Below, one piece after another: positions 18,747 to 28,165 of a stretch of DNA of 49,297 bases. This stretch comes from Sulfuritalea sp. (GTDB lineage Bacteria > Pseudomonadota > Gammaproteobacteria > Burkholderiales > Rhodocyclaceae): positions 1 to 49,297 of the forward strand of contig JAUSCI010000005.1 in NCBI GenBank assembly GCA_030651305.1, written 5' to 3'. The first letter of the stretch is position 1. Every line of letters starts with the position of its first letter. The position numbers were made by a program, and so were the translations under genes. The notes under the pieces were generated by a model that was not told the origin of the DNA, made no database searches, and saw nothing but the letters and a program-made list of their open reading frames with translations.

Positions 18747-20693
18747 ATGGGCAAGATCATCGGTATCGACCTCGGCACCACCAACAGCTGCGTCGCCATC
18801 ATGGAAGGCGGCAAGCCGAAAGTCATCGAAAATTCGGAAGGCGCGCGCACCACGCCGTCCATCGTCGCCTATGCGGAAGATGGCGAGATCCTCTGCGGCG
18901 CTTCGGCCAAGCGCCAGGCGGTGACCAACTCGAAGAACACCCTGTTCGCCGTCAAGCGCCTGATCGGCCGCCGCTTCGAAGAGAAGGAAGTGCAAAAGGA
19001 CATCAACATGATGCCCTTCAAGATCGTCAAGGCCGGCAATGGCGACGCCTGGGTCGAAGTGCGCAATGAAAAAATGGCGCCGCCGCAGATTTCCGCCGAA
19101 GTACTGCGCAAGATGAAGAAAACCGCCGAAGACTACCTCGGCGAGGAAGTCACCGAGGCCGTGATCACCGTGCCCGCCTACTTCAACGACAGCCAGCGCC
19201 AGGCCACCAAGGATGCCGGCCGCATCGCCGGCCTCGATGTCAAGCGCATCATCAACGAGCCGACCGCAGCGGCATTGGCCTTCGGCATGGACAAGCAGGA
19301 AGGCGACCGCAAGATTGCCGTGTATGACCTCGGCGGCGGCACCTTCGACATCTCCATCATCGAAATCGCCGAACTCGACGGCGAGCACCAGTTCGAGGTG
19401 CTGTCCACCAACGGCGACACCTTCCTCGGCGGCGAAGACTTCGACCAGCGCCTGATCGAGTACGTCGTGACCGAGTTCAAGAAGGAACAGGGCGTCGACC
19501 TGAAGAACGACGTGCTGGCCCTGCAACGCCTCAAGGAAGCCGCAGAGAAGGCCAAGATCGAGCTGTCCTCGGCCCAGCAGACCGAATTCAACCTGCCCTA
19601 CATCACGGCGGATGCCACTGGGCCGAAGCATCTGGCGATGAAGCTGACCCGCGCCAAGTACGAATCGCTGGTGGAGGACCTGATCGCCCGCACCATCGAG
19701 CCTTGCCGCATCGCCATCAAGGATGCCGGCGTCAAGGTTTCCGACCTCACCGACGTGATCCTGGTCGGCGGCATGACGCGCATGCCCAAGGTGCAGGAGA
19801 AGGTCAAGGAATTCTTCGGCAAGGAACCCCGTCGCGACGTCAACCCCGACGAAGCAGTTGCGGTCGGCGCCGCAATTCAGGGCGGCGTACTGCAGGGCGA
19901 AGTCAAGGACGTGCTGCTGCTCGACGTCTGCCCGTTGTCCCTGGGCATCGAAACCCTCGGTGGCGTGATGACCAAGCTGATCACCAAGAACACCACCATC
20001 CCGACCAAGACCAGCCAGACCTTCTCCACCGCCGACGACAACCAGAGCGCAGTGACCATCCACGTCATGCAGGGTGAGCGCGAAATGGCCAGCGGCAACA
20101 AGAGTCTCGGCCAGTTCAACCTGACCGACATTCCGCCGTCGCCGCGCGGCATGCCGCAGATCGAGGTCACTTTCGACATCGATGCGAACGGCATTCTGCA
20201 TGTTTCGGCCAAGGACAAGGGCACCGGCAAGGAAAACAAGATCACCATCAAGGCCAACTCGGGACTGTCCGAAACCGAGATCCAGAACATGGTGAAGGAC
20301 GCCGAAGCCCACGCCGAGGAAGACCACAAGGCCCGCGAACTGGTCGACGCGCGCAACCAGTGCGACGCCATGGTGCATTCGATCAAGAAGTCGCTTGCCG
20401 AACACGGCGACAAGATCGAAGCCGACGAAAAGGCCAGGATCGAAGCGGCGATCAAGGAAGCCGAAGACGTTCTGAAGGACGGCGACAAAGCCGCCATCGA
20501 AGCCAAGACCGAAGCGCTGGCGAAAGCTTCGCAAAAACTCGGCGAAAAGATTTACGGTGACGCGCAGGGTGCGGCGGGCGCTGCCGGTGCCGGCGGTGCG
20601 CCAGGTGCCGGTCACAGCGGCGGCGAGGCGAAGAAAGATGACAGTGATGTCGTTGATGCGGAGTTCACCGAAGTAAAAGATCGAAAGGCGTGA
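18747..20693 (+). CDS. dnaK: Hsp70 chaperone DnaK
   Basis: DnaK is the ATP-driven Hsp70 that works with DnaJ and GrpE. The 648-residue length is normal. The nucleotide-binding domain has [46 protein letters not shown] and [12 protein letters not shown]. The substrate domain begins around residue 390 ([17 protein letters not shown]). The acidic tail ends [23 protein letters not shown] precedes the ATG by 7 bases. The TGA stop (20691-20693) falls inside the first heptamer of the downstream GTGAAAN array, so that array abuts the coding end exactly. Confidence 0.98.
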   Translation: MGKIIGIDLGTTNSCVAIMEGGKPKVIENSEGARTTPSIVAYAEDGEILCGASAKRQAVTNSKNTLFAVKRLIGRRFEEKEVQKDINMMPFKIVKAGNGDAWVEVRNEKMAPPQISAEVLRKMKKTAEDYLGEEVTEAVITVPAYFNDSQRQATKDAGRIAGLDVKRIINEPTAAALAFGMDKQEGDRKIAVYDLGGGTFDISIIEIAELDGEHQFEVLSTNGDTFLGGEDFDQRLIEYVVTEFKKEQGVDLKNDVLALQRLKEAAEKAKIELSSAQQTEFNLPYITADATGPKHLAMKLTRAKYESLVEDLIARTIEPCRIAIKDAGVKVSDLTDVILVGGMTRMPKVQEKVKEFFGKEPRRDVNPDEAVAVGAAIQGGVLQGEVKDVLLLDVCPLSLGIETLGGVMTKLITKNTTIPTKTSQTFSTADDNQSAVTIHVMQGEREMASGNKSLGQFNLTDIPPSPRGMPQIEVTFDIDANGILHVSAKDKGTGKENKITIKANSGLSETEIQNMVKDAEAHAEEDHKARELVDARNQCDAMVHSIKKSLAEHGDKIEADEKARIEAAIKEAEDVLKDGDKAAIEAKTEALAKASQKLGEKIYGDAQGAAGAAGAGGAPGAGHSGGEAKKDDSDVVDAEFTEVKDRKA

Positions 20694-20720
20694 AACGGGA
20701 AACGTGAAAAGTGAAACGTG
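20690..20720 (+). repeat. GTGAAAN heptamer array, left side of the four-helix-bundle unit
   Basis: Four heptamers GTGAAAC, GGGAAAC, GTGAAAA, GTGAAAC run without gaps from 20690 to 20717. The first contains the dnaK stop codon; the fourth contains the GTG start codon of the four-helix-bundle gene. An inverted four-copy array lies on the far side of that gene (21077-21104). Confidence 0.9.
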
Positions 20721-21067
20721 GTCACCGCGAGCTCCGGGTTTGGCAGGAAGCCATGGCACTGGTGGAACTCGTCTACGCGATCACGTCGACCTTTCCGAAG
20801 GATGAACAATTCGGCTTGACCAGTCAAATGCGGCGGGCAGCGGTCTCTGTTCCTGCCAATATTGCAGAGGGTGCGGCCCGCAACGGTACCAAGGAATTGC
20901 TTCATTTCCTCGGTATCGCCTCGGGTTCGCTATCCGAACTGGACACCCATCTTGAACTTTCATCCCGATTGAAATTCGTCGCCGACGCGAGTGACGTCCA
21001 GAATAAAATCGACCAGGTATCCGCACTGATAATGGCGCTATCCAAATCCTTGCGGCAGAAGCTCTGA
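20711..21067 (+). CDS. Four-helix-bundle protein (23S rRNA intervening-sequence protein / Avd-like family)
   Basis: The 118-residue protein is probably all-helical. It shows the family pattern HRELRVWQEAMALVELVY, then FPKDEQFGLTSQMRRAAVSV, PANIAEGAAR and ELLHFLGIASGSLSELDTHL. This family (TIGR02436/PF05635 type) occurs as proteins encoded in 23S rRNA intervening sequences, as Avd in diversity-generating retroelements, and alone; its cellular role when alone is unknown. GTG at 20711 is the start, because HRELRVWQ is conserved near the N-terminus, and it lies within the heptamer array. The gene separates dnaK from dnaJ and is bracketed by inverted arrays. No reverse transcriptase gene or 23S sequence is near. 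Confidence 0.88.
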   Translation: MKRGHRELRVWQEAMALVELVYAITSTFPKDEQFGLTSQMRRAAVSVPANIAEGAARNGTKELLHFLGIASGSLSELDTHLELSSRLKFVADASDVQNKIDQVSALIMALSKSLRQKL

Positions 21068-21076
21068 GCCAGACAC

Positions 21077-21105
21077 GTTTCACATTTCACTTTTCACATT
21101 TCACG
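21077..21105 (-). repeat. GTGAAAN heptamer array (inverted), right side of the four-helix-bundle unit
   Basis: On the plus strand GTTTCAC, ATTTCAC, TTTTCAC, ATTTCAC run without gaps from 21077 to 21104, the reverse complement of GTGAAAN heptamers. The array starts 9 bases after the four-helix-bundle stop and ends 5 bases before the dnaJ ATG. Together with the left array it defines a 415-base unit (20690-21104). Confidence 0.9.
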
Positions 21106-21109
21106 ACTC

Positions 21110-22231
21110 ATGAGCAAACGCGACTACTACGAAATCCTCGGCGTCAACCGCGACGCTGCCGAAGAGGACATCAAGAAGGCCTACCGCAAGCTGGCCATGA
21201 AGCACCATCCCGACCGCAATCCGGACAATCCCAAGGCCGAGGATCAATTCAAGGAAGCCAAGGAAGCCTACGAGATCCTTTCCGACGCGAAGAAACGTGC
21301 GGCCTATGATCAATACGGCCACGCCGGCGTCGATCCACAGGCGGCCGGCGGCGCGGGCATGGGCGGCTTTGCCGACGCCTTCTCTGACATTTTCGGCGAC
21401 ATCTTCGGTGCCGGCGGTGCGCGCGGCGGCGGACGCTCCAACGTCTATCGCGGCGCCGACCTGCGCTACAACCTCGAAGTCACCCTGGAAGACGCGGCGC
21501 GCGGCACCGAAACCCGCATTCGCATTCCCACCATGGCGGAATGCGAAACCTGCAGCGGCAGCGGCGCCAAGAAAGGCACCGAACCCAAGACCTGCCCGAC
21601 CTGTGGCGGCCACGGCCAGGTGCGCATGCAGCAGGGTTTCTTCTCGATCCAGCAAACCTGCCCGAAGTGCCACGGCACCGGCCGCTACATCGCCGACCCC
21701 TGCGGCACCTGCCATGGCGCCGGCCGCGTCAAGCAGCACAAGACCCTGTCGGTCAAGATTCCGTCGGGGATCGACGAAGGCGATCGCATCCGGCTCACCG
21801 GCGAGGGCGAACTCGGCGTCAATGGTGGCCCGCCGGGCGACCTCTATGTTCAGATCCACCTCAAGGCCCACGCGGTATTCCAGCGCGACCATGACGACCT
21901 GCATTGCGAAATGCCGCTCAGTTTTGCCACCGCGGCGCTCGGCGGTGAAATCGAAATCCCCACCCTCGACGGCGTCGCCAAGCTCAAGGTCCCCGCCGAA
22001 ACGCAGACTGGCAAGGTATTCCGCCTGCGCGGCAAGGGCATCAAGGGCGTCCGCTCAGCCGGCCGCGGCGACCTGCTCTGCCATGTCGTGCTGGAAACGC
22101 CCGTCAGCCTCACCGACCGGCAGAAGGAACTGCTGCAGGAATTCGAGGTGATCAGCCAGGGCAACGCCCAACGACACAGCCCGCGCGCGCAAAGCTGGCT
22201 GGATCGGGTGAAGGATTTCTTCAGCGGCTGA
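21110..22231 (+). CDS. dnaJ: Hsp40 co-chaperone DnaJ
   Basis: DnaJ delivers substrates to DnaK and stimulates its ATPase. The 373-residue protein has the J domain with HHPDRN around residues 32-37, a Gly/Phe-rich region, and four zinc-finger repeats ([32 protein letters not shown]) between about 145 and 210. The C-terminal substrate domains follow. The 25 bases before the ATG are heptamer repeat plus ACTC and contain no SD, unusual for a highly expressed chaperone gene. The unit just upstream may have replaced the native leader. Confidence 0.97.
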   Translation: MSKRDYYEILGVNRDAAEEDIKKAYRKLAMKHHPDRNPDNPKAEDQFKEAKEAYEILSDAKKRAAYDQYGHAGVDPQAAGGAGMGGFADAFSDIFGDIFGAGGARGGGRSNVYRGADLRYNLEVTLEDAARGTETRIRIPTMAECETCSGSGAKKGTEPKTCPTCGGHGQVRMQQGFFSIQQTCPKCHGTGRYIADPCGTCHGAGRVKQHKTLSVKIPSGIDEGDRIRLTGEGELGVNGGPPGDLYVQIHLKAHAVFQRDHDDLHCEMPLSFATAALGGEIEIPTLDGVAKLKVPAETQTGKVFRLRGKGIKGVRSAGRGDLLCHVVLETPVSLTDRQKELLQEFEVISQGNAQRHSPRAQSWLDRVKDFFSG

Positions 22232-22367
22232 ATCGCGCTGCCCAGGAGTTATGCCTCCGGCGGAGCCGGGGGCGGTATCCCTTGCGGACGGCTCTGGTGA
22301 TACGGCGGCATGGCGTCAGCTGGCGGCCGCACTCAAGGCGCAGTTCCCTGATCGTCGGGGCCGCGCC

Positions 22368-25004
22368 TTACGCAGCGTTTTCCGTTCCCGGCTTCGCCGC
22401 GAAAAAGTGAAAGCTGTTTCCCCTCTGTTTCGCGCCGTACATGGCGGCATCGGCGGCTTTGACCAGTGCGCCCGCGTCCGCGCCGTCTGCGGGATAGAGC
22501 GCGATGCCGATGCTGGTCCCGATTTCGACCCGCCGCTTTTCACTGCCGATCTGGAACGGCGTCACAACAGCGGCAATGATTTTCCTCGCGACGGTTTCCG
22601 CGTCCTCGCGCCTGGCGACGTCGGACAGGATCACGGTGAATTCATCGCCGCCGACGCGGGCCACGGTGTCTGATCCGCGCACCTGACGCCGGATTCTCGC
22701 GGCGACGGCTTGCAACAGTTCGTCGCCGGCGGTATGCCCCAGGGTATCGTTCACCGGCTTGAACTTGTCCAGGTCGAGGTAGAGCAACGCGAACTGGCGC
22801 GAGTCGCGTTTGGCCAGATTGATCGCCTGGCTTAACCGGTCGTTGAACAGTAGCCGGTTCGGCAGGCCGGTAAGGCTGTCGTGATGCGCCACGCGCTGGA
22901 TGCGCTCTTCCGCCAGCTTGTGTTCGGTGATGTCCTTCGTCACAACAAAGCATCCCAATACCTTCCCTTGGTCTCCGATATGCGGCAGAAGATTGACCTC
23001 GAGGTAGCGAGGCTCTCCGTTCGCAAGCTTGCGCGTCCTCTCGTAAGTAACCGTTTGGCCCTGCAGCGCTTGCGCGAAATAGCCTTCGATCTCGCGGTAG
23101 GCTTCTTCCCCGACGACCTCGCTCAAGTGCCTGCCGACCACGTCCGCCGGGTCGAAACCGAAGAACTCGGCATAGCGCTTGTTGGCGAAGAGGAAGCGCA
23201 GATTCTCGTCCAGGGAGACGGTCATGGCCGGAACGTTGTCGGCAAACAGCCGCAATTGCGCCGCGCTGTCGATCAGGGCCAGTTCTGTGCGCCTGCGCTC
23301 GGTGATGTCCTGCACGGTTCCGGTGAGTGCGACTACCTTGCCGTCGTCGCCGCGACTCGCGTGTACAGTCGTCTCGACCTGTCTCAGGCTGCCGTCGGGG
23401 CGCAGCACGCGGAATTCCAGCTGATGGTCTGCGCCCTCTTCGACGGCCTGGCGCATGGTCGAGCGCAGCCTGGGCCAGTCCTCCGGATGGGTGACGGCCC
23501 GGAGCTCACTAGGGCCCTGCGGCGCCCCCAGGCTGGGGTCGCGCCGATAGATGTGAAACAGCTCCTCGGACCAGACCATGCGCCGCGACCAGTGGTCGTA
23601 GCTCCAACTGCCGATATGCGCCATGCGCTGCGCCGCCGCGAGCCGGCTTTCACTGCGCATGGTCAACTGTGCTGATCGCCACATGCGCTCGTGCACGATG
23701 AAAAAATAGATCACCAGCAATACGAGCAAAAGCGTGACGAATATCGCCGTCAGGCGGTATTCGGCTACCGAACGCTTCCAGTGCTCCGCGCTGATGTCGA
23801 CCACAAGCACCCCCGCCACGGCATGGGTGCGCGAATCGCGAATCGGCGCGAACGCCGAGAGCAGGTTGCCGCTAGCGCTGCGATAGGGACCGAGCGTGGT
23901 CAATTTGCCGGAAGAGAACGATTCCAGCAGTTCCTTGGGCGGTCGTTCATAGGCGGCGCCGGATTCCGGGCGGCCCGGATTCTTCGCATCGACGGTCACG
24001 ACCTCGATGGTCTTGCCGCCGCGAAGAACGAGAAGGCGCAGGGAGCGCACCTCGGAATTAGCATGATATACCGCCTGCATTTGTCCGCGCAGATGCCGAT
24101 AGTTCGCATCGTCCCAATCCAGGGTGTTTTCGCGCAAGGGGGCGAGTTCTTCCGGGCTGAACCCGGCCGCCGCCGTCCCCGCCTGAACCTGGAGAATGTC
24201 GCGCACTTCGTCGTCGGACCAATCGCTGGCGAACTCGGCAAAGCGCCATCCCGCCGCCAGCGTCACGGCAAGCATAATGGCGAGGCCGTAGCCTAGCGGT
24301 GCAACGCCCCGGTTTTCCGCCGCCGGCAGGTCGTTCCGGCGCAAGCGCGCCGCGTACGCCCACAGCGCAGTCGCAATGAGCACGCCCAATGTGGTCCGGA
24401 ATAACTGGATCGGTACGCCGACTGCCGAATGGAACCCGTCTGCGTTGAGGACCGAGGCGGGAAAGAACGGCGCATTCGGCACGATGGCGCCTGCGGCAAG
24501 GGCGTACGCGGCCATGCCGATCGCGGCCACGGCCAGAAAGCCGCGGCTGCGTTCGTCCTTCTGGTGCAGCCGGTACAGTGCCCAGGCTGCCCACAGGCCG
24601 CCGGACAGCGCCAGCGCGTAACGCGTCGTCGCCTGCAGGCCCGCGAATCCGCCGAGGGCGCCCGAGGCGGCGAGCGCAAGCAGCGGCAGATAGAGCCACC
24701 TGCCGGGTCCCCTGCACTGCAGTTTGCCCAGAGTCCTGCGGCCAAATTCGCACAGGAACACGAACGACAGGGCCATGAGGGCGAAGCGTACGCTGCCAAA
24801 AACAGGAGTGTCCTGCAGATCGATCGCAATTATTTCCAACCATTCCGTGACGCCGTGAGCCAGTCCGAACCCGCCGAGCCAGGTCCAGGGCGTGCCGCGT
24901 GCCGACTCCTTGGGAATGATGGCGCAAATGGTCGCGACCAGGACGAACGCCAGGCCGTAGACAAAGTACACGTAGTCGAGGTCGTATTGAAAATAGAAGG
25001 CCAT
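22368..25004 (-). CDS. Polytopic membrane PAS-PAS-GGDEF diguanylate cyclase
   Basis: This 878-residue protein begins with about seven or eight hydrophobic helices (residues 1-265), not assigned to a named domain. An extracytoplasmic stretch of about 150 residues and another membrane helix near 425-445 (LTAIFVTLLLVLLVIYFFIV) follow. Two PAS domains (about 460-575, 580-700) lead to a GGDEF domain with the active GGDEF motif at 785-789. An RxxD inhibitory site (RGSD) sits five residues before it. The start has AAGGAG 8 bases upstream. It should synthesise c-di-GMP with product inhibition. It is the last gene of the minus-strand signalling block, 134 bases after the preceding gene. The 136 bases between it and dnaJ hold nothing recognisable. 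Confidence 0.9.
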   Translation of the reverse strand: MAFYFQYDLDYVYFVYGLAFVLVATICAIIPKESARGTPWTWLGGFGLAHGVTEWLEIIAIDLQDTPVFGSVRFALMALSFVFLCEFGRRTLGKLQCRGPGRWLYLPLLALAASGALGGFAGLQATTRYALALSGGLWAAWALYRLHQKDERSRGFLAVAAIGMAAYALAAGAIVPNAPFFPASVLNADGFHSAVGVPIQLFRTTLGVLIATALWAYAARLRRNDLPAAENRGVAPLGYGLAIMLAVTLAAGWRFAEFASDWSDDEVRDILQVQAGTAAAGFSPEELAPLRENTLDWDDANYRHLRGQMQAVYHANSEVRSLRLLVLRGGKTIEVVTVDAKNPGRPESGAAYERPPKELLESFSSGKLTTLGPYRSASGNLLSAFAPIRDSRTHAVAGVLVVDISAEHWKRSVAEYRLTAIFVTLLLVLLVIYFFIVHERMWRSAQLTMRSESRLAAAQRMAHIGSWSYDHWSRRMVWSEELFHIYRRDPSLGAPQGPSELRAVTHPEDWPRLRSTMRQAVEEGADHQLEFRVLRPDGSLRQVETTVHASRGDDGKVVALTGTVQDITERRRTELALIDSAAQLRLFADNVPAMTVSLDENLRFLFANKRYAEFFGFDPADVVGRHLSEVVGEEAYREIEGYFAQALQGQTVTYERTRKLANGEPRYLEVNLLPHIGDQGKVLGCFVVTKDITEHKLAEERIQRVAHHDSLTGLPNRLLFNDRLSQAINLAKRDSRQFALLYLDLDKFKPVNDTLGHTAGDELLQAVAARIRRQVRGSDTVARVGGDEFTVILSDVARREDAETVARKIIAAVVTPFQIGSEKRRVEIGTSIGIALYPADGADAGALVKAADAAMYGAKQRGNSFHFFAAKPGTENAA

Positions 25005-25138
25005 CGCTTAGCTCCTTCTGCTGTGGCTTGCCATGCCCGCCGCTGCCGCCAGCTTCATATCGCGCTCGCCCGCAGCCATGGCGTTGCGTCCCGAGTTGCG
25101 GGCGCGTCGTGCGCAATCAGTATCGGCGCCATGATACG

Positions 25139-26970
25139 TCACCCGGCGCGGGGCGGAGAAAGGAATCTTGTTTCGAAGATCTCGCCCGGCACTGGTTTGC
25201 TGAACAAATAGCCCTGCATTTCGTCGCAGTCCAGCAAGCCCAGCAAACGCGATTGCTCGTCGGTTTCGACGCCCTCCGCCACCACCTTGAGCTTCAGCGA
25301 ATGCGCCAGGTTGATGATGGTGGAAACCAGCGCCATGCCCTGCGGTCCCCTCGTCATGTCGAACACGAACGAGCGGTCGATCTTCAGCGTATCGACCGGC
25401 AACTTGGCGAGGTAGCTCAGTGAGGAAAAACCGGTGCCGAAATCGTCGATGGCGATGCTGACGCCCATGGCGCGGATCGCCTGCAGGCTGGCGATGTTGT
25501 GCTTGACGTCCTGCATGATCACGCTTTCCGTGATTTCAAGTTCCAGCCCGGCCGCCGCCTGCGCACCGGTACCGATGGCCTGCTCGACCTCGGCGATGAA
25601 GCCACGCTGGCGCAGTTGCAGCGGCGACACATTCACCGCGATACGCACCGCCGCGAGGCCCGCGGCACGCCAGCGCAAATAGTCGGCGACGGCCTGGCGC
25701 AATGCCCACTGACCAACGTCATAGATCAGTCCGGTTTCTTCCAGGATCGGAATGAAGCGGCCCGGCGGCACCAGGCCGGTACTCGGATCGTTCCAGCGGA
25801 TCAGCGCCTCGGCGCTGGTCATCCTGCCGGTCGCGAGGTTCACTTTGGGCTGGTAATGCAGCACGAACTCGCCGTTGTCGAGCGCCTGGCGCAGCTGGTT
25901 TTCCAGGGTCAGCTTGCCGGCCACGGCTGCGGTCATTTCCTGTGCATAGAACAGGTAGCGCTCGCCGCTCGCCTTGGCCTTCTTCAGCGCCGCCTCGGCG
26001 TGCCTGAACAAGGTGTCGGCATCGGTACCGTCATCCGGAAACAATGCGACGCCGACTTTGAAGGCGATGCGGAACACGGCATCATTGAGGCGGAACGGAT
26101 GGTTCAGGAAAGCGTCATTGAATTTCTCCAGCAGCCGCACCACGTTGCCATCGTTCCTTACAATCGGCAGGACTGCGGCAAACTGGTCCGCACCCACTCG
26201 CGCCACAAGATTGGCGTCGCCTGCGGCATTGCGCGTCAACCACTCGGCGACTTGCCTCAAGAGCGCATCACCGGCCGGCCGGCCGAGGCTGTCGTTGATA
26301 TTCTTGAAGCGCTCCAGATCGATGAGGAACACGGCAAGATTGTGCCCGCCGCTGACAGCACTACGCAGGTACTGGGTCACCCGCTCGAGAAACAGGCCGC
26401 GGTTGGCGAGTCCGGTGAGTTCATCGTAGTAGGCCAGGTAATCGAGCTGCTCCTGCTTGCCGAGGTGATCGATCGCGAAGGCGATGTTACCGGCCAGCTC
26501 GCGCAGCAGCGTCATCTCCGCTTCGTCGAAATATCCGCCTTCTGCCGCATGTATGCAGAAAACCCCAACCGCTTCGTCCGCAACCAGCAAAGGCAGGCTC
26601 ACGCTGGAACGGATGCCCATATCCGCGTGCAGGGTCTTGTTGCGAATTCGGGGATCAGCCTCAACATCGTTCACGACGACCGCCTGTTTCTCCCTGACCG
26701 CCAAAGCGGGTGGGCCATACCCCTCGGGCGCGCTATCGAGCAGCGACAACCGCTCCCGCACTGCCTCAAGGAAACCAGCACTGGCGCCTGCCGAGGCGAC
26801 CGGAACAATCTTCATCGCGCTCCGATCGACGACACCTATCCAGGCCATCTGGAATCGGCCATCCTCGACCGCGATCCGACAGGCTTCCGTGAACACCTCG
26901 TCGCGGTCGCGCACGTGCACGATGAGCATATTGATGTCGCTCAACACCGCGTATACCCGGTTGAGACGGT
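25139..26970 (-). repeat. Paralogous GAF-GGDEF-EAL coding segment, copy 1
   Basis: This part of the gene, from the stop codon back to the LNRVYAVLSDIN motif, is highly similar at DNA level to 29092-30915 in direct orientation. Long blocks such as the CTGCATTTCGTCGCAGTCCA stretch (plus strand) are identical in both. The copies diverge sharply upstream of the GAF domain, where one has HAMP and membrane helices and the other PAS domains. Boundaries are estimated by eye. Confidence 0.8.
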
Positions 26971-28114
26971 TGATTCGCAGCGTTGCGAGTTGTAGCCCTG
27001 CGTCGCGTTCTTCCAGCGTTTCCGTCATTCGGTTCAACGCCACGGCCAGGGTTCCAAACTCGCTGTTGCCTTTGGGCGACAGGCGGGTCGATAGATCGCC
27101 CTGGGAAACCCGGCGGGCGAAACCAATGCACTCGTCAACCGATTTGGTAATGCTTCGGGAAATAATCAATGCGACCGCAAGTCCAAGCAGTGACGCCAGG
27201 AGCACTGCGGCACCAATTGCCCAGATGGCAATTTGCGCCTGCCTTTTTGCGTCATCTTGCGTGGTGTCGGCGTTCAGCTCGGCATTGGCATGAAGCTTTT
27301 CCAAAAGCGGCTCGACGGTGTGCGCAGCCGCGAGGTAGGCCGTCTGTTCCGCATCGATCCGAGTGCCAATTTCTGCGTATTGCTCGAACCACGCCTTGTA
27401 ATCGGTCGTTAGTCCAAGGAGCTTCCGCTTGACCTCGGGAGACAGGCGGGCCTGGGCCAGATCGACTCTGAATCGATCGATGCCTTGCGCAAATGCTTCG
27501 ACATACTTGTCGATACCGCGCGCAACGAAATCCTTTTCATGCCGACGCAGGGTGAGCAGGTCGACCATCAGTCGATCCTGATGGGCGGCACTCACGATCG
27601 CCTCTATGTCATGTGCCTTTTGCCGAAACTTGCCTTCGAAACCGGTGTTCATGTGTCCGCGACGGCCGTATAAGTCGACGACCCGAAGAAAGCCGACCTC
27701 GTATTGACCCACGGCCTGTTCAATCGCATGGGTCAGGTCGATTACCTCTGGTTCGCCACTCAACTCCCGAACATGAGCCATGTGTTGGCGGACCTCGGCG
27801 ATGTTGGTTCTCAACACCGTCACATAGCGAGATCTGGCTTCTGAAAAACCAAACTCGTTCCGGAATATCAAAAAGTCCTTCTCGGCACGCCGCGCCTTGA
27901 GCATCGCGACGTTGCTACTCAGGCTCAGATCGTCAATTCGACCGACAACGACAACGAGTTTGTCGACGGCTTCGATGGAGTGGTTTTGAGCGAACAGGGA
28001 AACGAAGCCAACGACGAGCGTCAGCGCGAGTACGGCGATGAAACCCGTCGCCAGCTCGGCCCGCAGGCTCAGGCGGCGGTACCACGCGGTTGCACTTTTT
28101 GTTCTGCTCTCCAC
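25139..28114 (-). CDS. Membrane HAMP-GAF-GGDEF(degenerate)-EAL protein with helical periplasmic sensor
   Basis: The 991-residue protein has membrane helices at about 18-40 and 300-322. The long helical periplasmic region between them carries two RRxEKDF-type motifs (RRAEKDFLIF and RRHEKDFVAR), reminiscent of HBM sensor domains. HAMP (about 322-375), GAF (about 385-555), GGDEF-type and EAL domains follow. The cyclase motif reads GADQF instead of GGDEF, so cyclase activity is doubtful. The EAL domain keeps SAEALIRW, IAIDDFGTGFSSL, LKIDRSF and AEGVET, so phosphodiesterase activity is likely. It starts 51 bases after a PstS-like gene. The GAF-to-EAL part nearly duplicates the protein encoded at 29092-32217. 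Confidence 0.92.
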   Translation of the reverse strand: MESRTKSATAWYRRLSLRAELATGFIAVLALTLVVGFVSLFAQNHSIEAVDKLVVVVGRIDDLSLSSNVAMLKARRAEKDFLIFRNEFGFSEARSRYVTVLRTNIAEVRQHMAHVRELSGEPEVIDLTHAIEQAVGQYEVGFLRVVDLYGRRGHMNTGFEGKFRQKAHDIEAIVSAAHQDRLMVDLLTLRRHEKDFVARGIDKYVEAFAQGIDRFRVDLAQARLSPEVKRKLLGLTTDYKAWFEQYAEIGTRIDAEQTAYLAAAHTVEPLLEKLHANAELNADTTQDDAKRQAQIAIWAIGAAVLLASLLGLAVALIISRSITKSVDECIGFARRVSQGDLSTRLSPKGNSEFGTLAVALNRMTETLEERDAGLQLATLRINRLNRVYAVLSDINMLIVHVRDRDEVFTEACRIAVEDGRFQMAWIGVVDRSAMKIVPVASAGASAGFLEAVRERLSLLDSAPEGYGPPALAVREKQAVVVNDVEADPRIRNKTLHADMGIRSSVSLPLLVADEAVGVFCIHAAEGGYFDEAEMTLLRELAGNIAFAIDHLGKQEQLDYLAYYDELTGLANRGLFLERVTQYLRSAVSGGHNLAVFLIDLERFKNINDSLGRPAGDALLRQVAEWLTRNAAGDANLVARVGADQFAAVLPIVRNDGNVVRLLEKFNDAFLNHPFRLNDAVFRIAFKVGVALFPDDGTDADTLFRHAEAALKKAKASGERYLFYAQEMTAAVAGKLTLENQLRQALDNGEFVLHYQPKVNLATGRMTSAEALIRWNDPSTGLVPPGRFIPILEETGLIYDVGQWALRQAVADYLRWRAAGLAAVRIAVNVSPLQLRQRGFIAEVEQAIGTGAQAAAGLELEITESVIMQDVKHNIASLQAIRAMGVSIAIDDFGTGFSSLSYLAKLPVDTLKIDRSFVFDMTRGPQGMALVSTIINLAHSLKLKVVAEGVETDEQSRLLGLLDCDEMQGYLFSKPVPGEIFETRFLSPPRAG

Positions 28115-28165
28115 GGCGAGGTAGTTCTCAGTCAGAAACGATTTGATCCTGCCGCGCCTGAATGT

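Noticed and set aside
18699-20759. A 686-codon open frame antisense to dnaK, and similar long antisense frames at 709-2181 and 12747-14234
   Set aside because: These are mirror frames of GC-rich, codon-biased genes. The sense strands encode complete conserved proteins, and the antisense translations are low-complexity with no recognisable domain.
20711-21067. The four-helix-bundle gene as part of a diversity-generating retroelement
   Set aside because: No reverse transcriptase, template repeat or variable-repeat gene lies nearby.
18633-21105. The GTGAAAN arrays as a CRISPR or riboswitch
   Set aside because: The unit is only 7 bases with no spacers, and the arrays face each other, so neither a CRISPR array nor a known riboswitch fits.
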